Source: Clostridia bacterium
GTDB lineage: Bacteria; Bacillota; Clostridia; Christensenellales; Borkfalkiaceae
Assembly (NCBI GenBank): GCA_900767815.1
Contig: CAAGAM010000025.1
Coordinates: 1 to 5,665, forward strand
Direction: 5' to 3'
Length of the DNA stretch: 5,665 nt
Shown: positions 1 through 5,665 of the stretch, one piece after another
Layout: each line of letters opens with the position of its first letter
How positions within the stretch are numbered: the first letter of the stretch is position 1
Notes under the pieces: model-generated
Databases searched by the model: none
What the model was told of the DNA's origin: nothing
The model's input: only the letters and a program-made list of their open reading frames with translations
Position numbers and translations under genes: made by a program

Positions 1-185
1 ATTTCCTCCGCGCTCTTAAAGCAATTTTCGGGTTTTATGCCGAATTCCTTAATCGCCTTTTCTCTCGCCTCGGGGTTTACGTCGGCAACGGCGGTAAGTT
101 CGGTTCTTTCATCGGCTTTGATATACCCGCCGAAAAGCTGCCCGCGGCTCCCGAATCCTATTATTATGATTCCGATTTTATCCAT
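1..185 (-). CDS. Gfo/Idh/MocA-family NAD(P)-dependent oxidoreductase, N-terminal fragment (3' end outside window)
   Basis: Only the first 61 codons are present; the gene runs off the left edge. The protein begins MDKIGIIIIGFGSRGQ, a first beta strand followed by a GxGxxG dinucleotide-binding loop at residues 10-15 (GFGSRG). A second strand, LTAVADVNP, ends in Asp35, at the position that usually contacts the adenosine ribose hydroxyls and hints at NAD rather than NADP. The next segment, EKAIKEFGI, and the following 'CFKSAEE' fit the start of a Gfo/Idh/MocA Rossmann domain. Members of this family oxidise or reduce sugars and inositols, and some act on intact glycosides. The start is ATG at 185, which overlaps the end of the upstream hydrolase by 8 nt and has a strong GGAGG six bases upstream. 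The catalytic part (usually an EKP-type motif) and the C-terminal domain are not visible, so the substrate is unknown. Its place at the end of a sugar-import operon suggests it acts on the imported glycoside or its product. Confidence 0.9.
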   Translation of the reverse strand, partial: MDKIGIIIIGFGSRGQLFGGYIKADERTELTAVADVNPEAREKAIKEFGIKPENCFKSAEE

Positions 186-2664
186 TTTTAACCTCCGAAA
201 GCATTATGCGCCCGAAAATTCCGTAATTTTTATTGCTGCCCGTCATCGCGTTTTCTTCGGTAGACCCGACGGTGATTTCGATTGTGTTTTCGCCGTTTTT
301 AAGGTTAGCCGTGACGTCGAATTCGTAAGGCGACCAGAGCTTAGCCCCCGCGAACCCGCCGTTAACCTTAACGCTTGCGTAGCTTTGAACGTTTTCAAGC
401 CCGAGCATAACCTGTCCGCCCGGCTTTTCGATTGAAATTTTCTTCATGAACGTAACTTCGCCCGAAAAATTCTGTTTACCCGCGGCGAAAAAGTTTGCCC
501 TTTCGACTTCTTTTCCGCTCTCTTTTACTATCCAGTTTTCGGTTACGTCGGCAATGGTTTTTTCGTCGGCTTCCGCGCGGGGCTTGCCGCAATCGTCCGA
601 AAAAGCGACGATAACGGAGCCGTAAGGACGGAGACGGACGTAAACCGTCGTTTCGCCGCCACGCTTCGTATAGTTTGCAGGGGTGATCTCTCCGTTTTCG
701 GCGTTCCAGATTTCCGCACCCGAAAAGCCTTTCCTTTTAACGGTAAACGCCTTTTCTTCGCACGTAGCGTTGACTAAAAAATCGATTTCTCTGTTTCCGT
801 CTTTTCTCTTCAGTAAAAATACGCCTTTGACGTTTTTTCCGAGAGAAAGCCCGATATCTTCCGCAACGGCTTCCACGGCTTCCTCTTCTCTGTGTTTTTT
901 GAAAACGACGAAGTTATCGCACGCAATAAGGTTTTGCAGCGTTTTTTCGTAAAGTTCGCTTTTAAGTCCGTTTTCGTCCACGGGCGAAAAATCGCCGACG
1001 GAAACGACGTATCCGCCATTTTTTGCAAACTCGGTTAATTTAACGAGAGTTTTCTCGCTCATTACCGACGTAAAAGGCAGAATAATCGACTTATAGCCGC
1101 ATTTTTCATCATCAATCCCGCATTTCCCCGAGAGCTTCGTTTCAATTCCGTAATCGTTTAAAAAATCAAAACAAACGCCGTTTTCGTTAAGGCATTCGGT
1201 TAAAAGAAGAAGCTGTTCGTCAAGCTCGTGAAGGGAAAAACGGTAGAGAGGACGGTATTCCGCCCACGAGGTTTCCACGGGGAAATAAACCGCCGCGTCG
1301 GGACAAAACTCGCCGCACCTGCCTATATAGCTTAGCCTTTTTACGTAATCGGCATACTGCTTGAAATACTTCCAATAACCGTTCTGAAAAAACAGGGACG
1401 GCGGACTTTCGGTTTTTTTTATGCCGTCGGTCGAATAAAAGAACGCGTGCGGCACGAGCATGTTTACGCCCTGAACGTACTGAACGTCCGTTCTTATCTT
1501 CATTTCTTCGGGGGTGAGCGACCACCCGAAGCCGCCGAACGTCTCGCTGAAACAAATTTCTTTATCGTAAACGTGCGCGGCGGAAGAACCGAGCCTTTCG
1601 GTAATCTTTTTCGGATTTCTGTCTATAAAGTCTATCCCCGAAGCGTCGAGCGCGTTCATCGCGGAGAAAAAATCGCTTTCCGTCTGCACGAGCGACTCGA
1701 TGAAATCTTCTCTGTGCAGATGTCCTATGTGAATAAGCCCGTCTTTGTGCAGAAAATCGGATATTACGTCAAAATATCCTTCTTTGTAAAATTCCGCGAC
1801 GGCTTTATAATAATCGCATCTCGTTTTAACCGAAACCGCGCCCATGTTCTGCCACAAACAGCACAAATGCGGGCGAATGTCGTAACCGAATTTTTCGATA
1901 AACCGCGTTGCGAAATCGTCCGTCCAGATTACGGTGTTAAGGTTTTTACACTGCTCGAGATAGTTCTGATAAAACCCGGGTTCGTCGGTGAAAAAACCTT
2001 TGATAACCTTTCCCCACTGCTTTTTGAACCTCTTTTTATATTCCGCATGGGTGAATTTAACGAATTCGCGCGTTGCGGCGGGGTTTAAGAGGTCTACGTA
2101 AGGGTGCGGCGAATAAGCGGGACGATGCCCGCATTTTTCCTTTCTGAAAACGAAAACTTCCCAGCAGAGAGTTTCCGACTTCCACGGTTTACATTTTTTC
2201 TGCTCATAATCGGTGATATCGAGAAAATATTCGTCGCTATGCACCGCTATAACGCATTCAAGCTCGGTGTTCGGTTTATCTTCGACGGTTATGTATTCGC
2301 CGAGAACGGGATAGATTTTATCCACGCTTAAACACGTCGCGCCGTATGCGGGGTTTTCTTCGGTAACTTTTCCGCCCGCATAGCCGCTCGGCCAGTTATC
2401 CTCGTCGTAAATAAGCACGGTAAGCCCGATTTTCTCGCACTCGTTTAAAATAACGCCGATCTTTTCAAACCACTTTTCCGAAAGGTATTCCACCTCGCAA
2501 CCTTTTCTCGAATGAAGAATAACCTTATCCACGCCCTTTTCCTTCATTTCGGAAAGCTGACGTTTCAGTTCGTTATCGTCCAGATCCCCGTTTAAAAACC
2601 AGAAAGGCGCCGCCGAATATTCCTCGGGCGGGTTTTTGAATTGCTGTCTGTCAAATAATATCAT
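178..2664 (-). CDS. Putative cytoplasmic glycoside hydrolase, GH106-like (alpha-L-rhamnosidase-type)
   Basis: This 828-residue protein probably hydrolyses an imported glycoside in the cytoplasm. It has no signal peptide and about 20 cysteines. Its N-terminus has the look of GH106 and related TIM-barrel enzymes: PPEEYSAAPFWFLNG (residues 12-26), then YDEDNWPSGYAGG (86-98), GFFTDEP (223-229), GHLHRED (314-320), SSAAHVYDKE (360-369), SETFGGFGW (373-381) and VPHAFFYS (404-411). Glu88, Glu228 and Glu374 are candidate catalytic or metal-binding acids; this assignment is inference. Residues about 450-590 resemble the flavodoxin/amidotransferase-like domain seen behind such barrels (AAVYFPVETSWAEY; IILPFTSVMSEKTL). 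Residues about 610-690 look like a small beta domain, and about 704-826 like a GH2-type jelly-roll sugar-binding domain (ASVKVNGGFAG, LKNGENTIEITV). It is shorter than many GH106 enzymes, which often exceed 900 residues. The start at 2664 lies three bases after the permease stop, with AAAGGG seven bases upstream. Rhamnosidase activity is possible but not shown; another deoxy-sugar, uronic acid or hexose specificity is open. Confidence 0.85.
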   Translation of the reverse strand: MILFDRQQFKNPPEEYSAAPFWFLNGDLDDNELKRQLSEMKEKGVDKVILHSRKGCEVEYLSEKWFEKIGVILNECEKIGLTVLIYDEDNWPSGYAGGKVTEENPAYGATCLSVDKIYPVLGEYITVEDKPNTELECVIAVHSDEYFLDITDYEQKKCKPWKSETLCWEVFVFRKEKCGHRPAYSPHPYVDLLNPAATREFVKFTHAEYKKRFKKQWGKVIKGFFTDEPGFYQNYLEQCKNLNTVIWTDDFATRFIEKFGYDIRPHLCCLWQNMGAVSVKTRCDYYKAVAEFYKEGYFDVISDFLHKDGLIHIGHLHREDFIESLVQTESDFFSAMNALDASGIDFIDRNPKKITERLGSSAAHVYDKEICFSETFGGFGWSLTPEEMKIRTDVQYVQGVNMLVPHAFFYSTDGIKKTESPPSLFFQNGYWKYFKQYADYVKRLSYIGRCGEFCPDAAVYFPVETSWAEYRPLYRFSLHELDEQLLLLTECLNENGVCFDFLNDYGIETKLSGKCGIDDEKCGYKSIILPFTSVMSEKTLVKLTEFAKNGGYVVSVGDFSPVDENGLKSELYEKTLQNLIACDNFVVFKKHREEEAVEAVAEDIGLSLGKNVKGVFLLKRKDGNREIDFLVNATCEEKAFTVKRKGFSGAEIWNAENGEITPANYTKRGGETTVYVRLRPYGSVIVAFSDDCGKPRAEADEKTIADVTENWIVKESGKEVERANFFAAGKQNFSGEVTFMKKISIEKPGGQVMLGLENVQSYASVKVNGGFAGAKLWSPYEFDVTANLKNGENTIEITVGSTEENAMTGSNKNYGIFGRIMLSEVKNG
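192..196 (-). promoter_or_regulatory. Shine-Dalgarno site for the oxidoreductase gene
   Basis: The minus strand reads GGAGG six bases before the ATG at 185. It lies inside the last codons of the hydrolase gene. It is a good match to the 16S anti-Shine-Dalgarno sequence and supports this start over any internal one. It also means the oxidoreductase can be initiated independently rather than by translational coupling alone. Confidence 0.75.
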
Positions 2665-2667
2665 AAG

Positions 2668-3549
2668 TTAACCCTTTACGCCGTCGGACGAAGAAAGTCC
2701 GTTCTGAAGCGGTTTCTGGAATATTGCGTAAATAATCAGGATGGGAAGCATGGCGATGATAAGCGCGGCGAATTTAAGCGTCTGCCCCGCTTTTGCGTCG
2801 TTCATGAGTTCGTTTATTCCCGCAGACAAAGTGTATTTCGTCGGGTCTTTTATAAACGTGATGCTCATTATGTATTCGTTCCATATTCCCACGAAGCTTA
2901 AAAGCCCGACCATGAATATCGCGGGGACGATCATGGGGAGAACGAGCGTAATAAACGACTGAAACTGGTTCGCGCCGTCTATTTCCGCGGCTTCTAAGAT
3001 AGAATTGTTTATGCTCCGCATGAACGGCGTTAAGAGGAATACGTAAAACGGTACGCCCTGAAGCGCGTTCGTGATCATAAGCGTGAATAAAACGACGTTG
3101 CTTTTAGTCATGTTCAGCTTTTTGCACATCTGCAAAAGCGGAATGAGAAGAAGCATCTGCGGAACCATCATGAATATCGAATAGAAAACTTCAATCGATT
3201 TCACGACGGGGTGAACGAATTTCCCCACTACGTAAGCGGAAGTGGCCGTCATGAGTATCGATAAAGCGACGGTTCCGACGCTTAAAATCAGACTGTTTAA
3301 GAAATACTTCGAGAAATTCGCGCCTTCCCACGCGTCTTTATAGTTTACCCATTGCAATTTTTCGGGAAGCTTCCAGGCGTTCGTGCCGAACTCGAGGTTT
3401 GTTTTAAGAGAACTGAAAACAGCCCAGAGAATAGGGAAAACGATAAGAATCGACCAAATTATGAGGATAATTCTTACGACGTTTCTCGTTATCGTGAGCG
3501 ATTTTTCCTCCACGCGATTTTTGCGGTTTTTAACTTTGAGTTCTTTCAT
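2668..3549 (-). CDS. Carbohydrate ABC transporter permease, MalG/UgpE type (CUT1 family)
   Basis: This 293-residue inner-membrane protein is the second permease of a sugar importer. A basic N-terminal tail (residues 1-23) is followed by about six hydrophobic segments near 24-46, 83-107, 118-142, 152-176, 206-230 and 258-277. The cytoplasmic EAA loop that docks on the ATPase is clear: EAAEIDGA at 186-193, continuing to LP at 204-205. The WNEY at 223-226 and the C-terminal QKPLQNGLSSSDGVKG, like the usual end of MalG-type proteins, place it in the MalG/UgpE branch. The length is normal for the family. Its ATG overlaps the TGA of the preceding permease (ATGA), and the upstream sequence has only a weak Shine-Dalgarno match, so translation is probably coupled. 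This suits equal production of the two permeases for a heterodimer. The transported sugar cannot be deduced. Confidence 0.95.
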   Translation of the reverse strand: MKELKVKNRKNRVEEKSLTITRNVVRIILIIWSILIVFPILWAVFSSLKTNLEFGTNAWKLPEKLQWVNYKDAWEGANFSKYFLNSLILSVGTVALSILMTATSAYVVGKFVHPVVKSIEVFYSIFMMVPQMLLLIPLLQMCKKLNMTKSNVVLFTLMITNALQGVPFYVFLLTPFMRSINNSILEAAEIDGANQFQSFITLVLPMIVPAIFMVGLLSFVGIWNEYIMSITFIKDPTKYTLSAGINELMNDAKAGQTLKFAALIIAMLPILIIYAIFQKPLQNGLSSSDGVKG

Positions 3550-4475
3550 AACGCTTCACCCGCCTTGTTCATCGCAAATTTAACCGAAAGGGATATAACG
3601 CACGTTATTATGAGCATGACGATCGCGGCAGCGTAAGAATAACCTATCGCGAGAGTAGCCTTGCTCGAATAACCGTAAAGATATACGTAAAGCCCCATAA
3701 CCATTGCGTTGTTATCGAGTCCGCCGTTAGGCGCGAAAACGTTTACGAGACCGAAGTTTCCGCCGAGCGACTGATATAAAATGGATACGACCATAAACGT
3801 TACCTGAAGCCATACGGCGGGCATCGTTATATACTGAAGCTGTTTCATTTCGCCCGCGCCGTCAATTCTCGCCGCTTCGTAAAGCTCGCCGGGAATCTGA
3901 TGAATGGAAGCTATCATCGTAAGCATGAAAAGCCCCACGCCGCACCAGCTCGCGACGAAACCTATAACGCCGAGCGGATATTTGGTTACCCAGTCGATGC
4001 TGAACCCGCTTTTGAAAATCGAGCAGATCGCATTCATAAGCCCCATATCGGAAGGCATAAAGACAAATCCCCACAAAGAACCTATGATTATCGTCGAAAT
4101 GACGTTAGGAATGTAGAAAACGAACTTATAAAATACTACTTCGGGCGTTTTCATACGGAATCTCGTGAGCGTAACCGCAAAAAGCACCGTTAAAAAGCAT
4201 ATCAGAACTTCCTTTATCAAAGTTATGACAAGGTCGTTTTTAAGTGCTTTCCAAAAAACCGCGTCTTTAAAAACGTCGGTGTAATTCTTCCACTTTATAT
4301 AGGTCATTTTTTTATATCCGCCCCATTTGTAAAAACTCATTTTTACCGATTGCAGAATGGGTACAACGCAGAACGTTATGTAAAGTGCAAGAACTACGCC
4401 GCACGTCACGGCAAAAAATATCCATTTGGACAACGTCATGTTGCTGTTTATTTTAAATCTACGGTTTTTCGTCAT
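3546..4475 (-). CDS. Carbohydrate ABC transporter permease, MalF/UgpA type (CUT1 family)
   Basis: This 309-residue inner-membrane protein is the first permease of the importer. Hydrophobic segments lie near residues 19-42, 82-104, 116-138, 168-192, 220-242 and 275-299. The EAA loop is typical: IPGELYEAARIDGAGE at 194-209, followed by ITMP at 216-219. The segment WGGYKKMTYIKWKNYTDVF (51-69), with its '[WY]xNYxxVF' pattern after the first membrane helix, is characteristic of UgpA/LacF-like permeases, which lack the long periplasmic loop of enteric MalF. The start at 4475 is supported by AAGGAG nine bases upstream; the alternative Met13 has no comparable site. The gene ends in an ATGA overlap with the second permease. 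It follows the binding-protein gene after a 106-nt gap with a stem-loop, so its expression may be lower than that of the binding protein. Confidence 0.95.
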   Translation of the reverse strand: MTKNRRFKINSNMTLSKWIFFAVTCGVVLALYITFCVVPILQSVKMSFYKWGGYKKMTYIKWKNYTDVFKDAVFWKALKNDLVITLIKEVLICFLTVLFAVTLTRFRMKTPEVVFYKFVFYIPNVISTIIIGSLWGFVFMPSDMGLMNAICSIFKSGFSIDWVTKYPLGVIGFVASWCGVGLFMLTMIASIHQIPGELYEAARIDGAGEMKQLQYITMPAVWLQVTFMVVSILYQSLGGNFGLVNVFAPNGGLDNNAMVMGLYVYLYGYSSKATLAIGYSYAAAIVMLIITCVISLSVKFAMNKAGEAL

Positions 4476-4484
4476 CCTTTGTCG

Positions 4485-4490
4485 CTCCTT
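4485..4490 (-). promoter_or_regulatory. Shine-Dalgarno site for the first permease
   Basis: The minus strand reads AAGGAG nine bases before the ATG at 4475. It is the best ribosome-binding site in the gap and fixes the start of the permease at MTKNRR rather than at the internal Met13. Confidence 0.75.
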
Positions 4491-4527
4491 TTTAGCCTGA
4501 AGTGATTGGCTACCGAATAAAATTTAT

Positions 4528-4563
4528 TTTTCCGCGCGCGGGGAATCCCCCGCGCGCGGAAAA
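4528..4563 (-). other. Intercistronic GC-rich stem-loop between binding-protein and permease genes
   Basis: A perfect inverted repeat has 16-nt arms at 4528-4543 and 4548-4563 and a 4-nt loop (GATT on the transcribed-sense minus strand). The central 13 bp are very GC-rich, with a CGCGCGCG run in each arm, capped at the base by three A-T pairs. In the direction of transcription it begins 18 nt after the binding-protein stop codon and is followed by AATAAATTTTATTC, not by a clean U-tract, so it is a poor intrinsic terminator. Known parallels are the REP hairpins between malE and malF in Escherichia coli, which protect the upstream mRNA and help make the binding protein more abundant than the permeases. 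A similar role here is inference; partial termination is the alternative. Confidence 0.8.
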
Positions 4564-4581
4564 CTCTGAAAACTAATAAAA

Positions 4582-5665
4582 TCAACCGTTAAGTTGTTTT
4601 CTTGCCTGAGCCGCAAGCTCGTTACAAACCTCATCTACCGTTTTCGTTCCCGCAACGATAGAGTTAACGCCCTGATTGAAAACGGAGTCCACTCCGCCCC
4701 AGCTTCCTACGTGAAGCACGTGCTTGTAAGCGGGATTACTCATAACTTCCTGAGCGTATTTCAGAACTTCGGAAACTTTGGATTTGTCAAGCTCGACGTT
4801 TGTTGCCGAAGGGGAATCGGTACATTCCGCGAATTTCTGAACGACGTCGGAACGATATAAATATCTCATGAATTCCAAAGCCGCTTTCTGATTTTTAGCG
4901 TCTTTAGCAACAGCGCAGGTTACGGACGAAGCGACGATTATCTGCTTTTCGACGTTGAGAGCCGAAGGAGCATATCTCATTTCGAAGCCTTCGGGAATAG
5001 CGTTCAAATCCGCCATTTCCTTTCTGAGCCAGAGACCGTTGGGAATAAACGCAGCCTTATGAGCAAGCCATTGCATCTGAGAAGTCGTGTGGTCGAGAGA
5101 TATACAATCTGCAACGGAGTTAGCTTTTTTGCCTTTGCCGAAAACGTCCGCAAAACGATTCATAACCGCTTTGAATTCCGCAGAAGTGTAAACTTCCGCG
5201 TCGAGGGCGTTCTCCACTCTGTTATAGAACTCGTCGCCCACTTCCGCAAGCGCGGGAAGGATCATACCCTGAACGAGATAACCAGAATATACGCCCGGAT
5301 AAATAAGAGCCGCCGTTTCCGCGGTAGCGTTTTTGTCTACCCAAGCGGAAAGTTCGCTGTAATTAGCGGGAACAGTCCAGCCCTTCCTGCTAAACAATGC
5401 GTTATCGTACCACATACCGTAAGAGCTGAGCGCAAGAGGCATGCCGTAAGTTATCGTCTTGCCCTCTTCGTTCGTATACTTATGAACGTATTCGGTCAAC
5501 ATTCTGTCTTTGATTTTCACGTTTTCTTCGCCCGCGACGGTTGCCGTTTTAAGCCAGTCGGTGAAATCGTAAAGCATGTCGTTTTCAAGCCATGCCTGTT
5601 TTTCCAAAGTACCGTCCAAAAATACGAAATCGGGGGGATTGCCGTCTTTCCAGTCGTCCTTCATG
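4582..5665 (-). CDS. Extracellular solute (sugar)-binding protein of a CUT1 ABC importer, 5' end outside window
   Basis: The visible 360 residues are the bulk of a family 1 solute-binding protein that captures a sugar outside the membrane and delivers it to the two permeases encoded next. The ATG at 5664 is not the real start: the reading frame is open to the window edge, and the visible sequence begins in the middle of lobe 1 at GNPPDFVFLDG (residues 8-18), which normally lies some 70-100 residues into these proteins. The signal peptide, probably a lipoprotein one, is therefore missing. Typical features are YGMPLALSSYGMWYDNALF (73-91), the hinge-and-ligand region around WLAHKAAFIPNGLWLRKEM (199-217), and KNQKAALEFMRYLYRSDVVQKF (257-278), where binding proteins have 'A..F..fl.s.e.q..f'. 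The stretch ending PEGFEMRYAPS recalls NgcE-like binding proteins, but I would not assign a ligand from that. It stops at TGA (4582-4584), followed by the intercistronic stem-loop. Confidence 0.93.
   Translation of the reverse strand, partial: MKDDWKDGNPPDFVFLDGTLEKQAWLENDMLYDFTDWLKTATVAGEENVKIKDRMLTEYVHKYTNEEGKTITYGMPLALSSYGMWYDNALFSRKGWTVPANYSELSAWVDKNATAETAALIYPGVYSGYLVQGMILPALAEVGDEFYNRVENALDAEVYTSAEFKAVMNRFADVFGKGKKANSVADCISLDHTTSQMQWLAHKAAFIPNGLWLRKEMADLNAIPEGFEMRYAPSALNVEKQIIVASSVTCAVAKDAKNQKAALEFMRYLYRSDVVQKFAECTDSPSATNVELDKSKVSEVLKYAQEVMSNPAYKHVLHVGSWGGVDSVFNQGVNSIVAGTKTVDEVCNELAAQARKQLNG

Noticed and set aside
37..435. A 132-codon plus-strand frame across the oxidoreductase start and the hydrolase 3' end.
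   Set aside because: It is antisense to the GxGxxG-containing oxidoreductase start and to the hydrolase jelly-roll domain, both well supported. No family resemblance is seen.
1447..2088. A 213-codon open frame on the plus strand inside the hydrolase gene.
   Set aside because: It lies wholly antisense to a gene with clear family motifs. The translation shows no recognisable domain, and there is no independent sign of expression. It is explained by codon bias of the opposite strand.
4528..4563. The stem-loop as a standard intrinsic terminator ending the binding-protein transcript.
   Set aside because: The downstream sequence on the minus strand is A-rich (AATAAATTTT) without a run of U right after the stem, and the following permeases have no clear promoter of their own in the gap. 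Partial termination remains possible.
4476..4581. A separate promoter for the permease genes in the 106-nt gap.
   Set aside because: AT-rich stretches flank the hairpin, but I found no -35/-10 pair with proper spacing, and no operator-like repeat other than the hairpin.
5662..5664. An ATG at the right edge as the start of the binding protein.
   Set aside because: The frame is open to the edge, there is no signal peptide, and the visible sequence begins inside lobe 1. It is an internal methionine of a gene that starts outside the window.

Overview
The window is one stretch of a carbohydrate-uptake and catabolism operon, with every supported gene on the minus strand (transcription runs from high to low coordinates). 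In order of transcription it holds: the C-terminal 360 residues of an extracellular sugar-binding protein (5' end outside the window), a MalF/UgpA-type permease, a MalG/UgpE-type permease, an 828-residue glycoside hydrolase with GH106-like motifs, and the first 61 codons of a Gfo/Idh/MocA-family NAD(P)-dependent oxidoreductase that runs off the left edge.

The last four genes are packed tightly. The permeases overlap by 4 nt (ATGA), three bases separate the second permease from the hydrolase, and the hydrolase and oxidoreductase overlap by 8 nt. The only real gap, 106 nt between the binding protein and the first permease, holds a perfect 16-bp GC-rich stem-loop. It lacks a U-tract in the direction of transcription and is best read as an mRNA-processing, stabilising or partial-termination element.

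As a system, the binding protein captures a sugar or short glycoside outside the cell. The two permeases import it, powered by an ATPase that is not in the window and is probably a shared MsmK/MsiK-type subunit encoded elsewhere. The hydrolase has no signal peptide and about twenty cysteines, so it probably cleaves the imported glycoside in the cytoplasm. The oxidoreductase would act on the glycoside or the released sugar. The substrate cannot be read from the sequence; GH106 relatives are alpha-L-rhamnosidases, but this branch may differ.

The gene order, CUT1-type transporter, Shine-Dalgarno sites (AAGGAG, GGAGG) and moderate GC content suggest a Bacillota/Clostridia-like, possibly gut-associated, anaerobe. 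This is an inference from style; no taxonomic marker gene is present. I found no RNA genes, mobile elements, CRISPR arrays or clear promoters. The layout is that of a recognisable sugar-utilisation operon. The points of interest are the unassigned hydrolase specificity, its pairing with an oxidoreductase, and the intercistronic hairpin.
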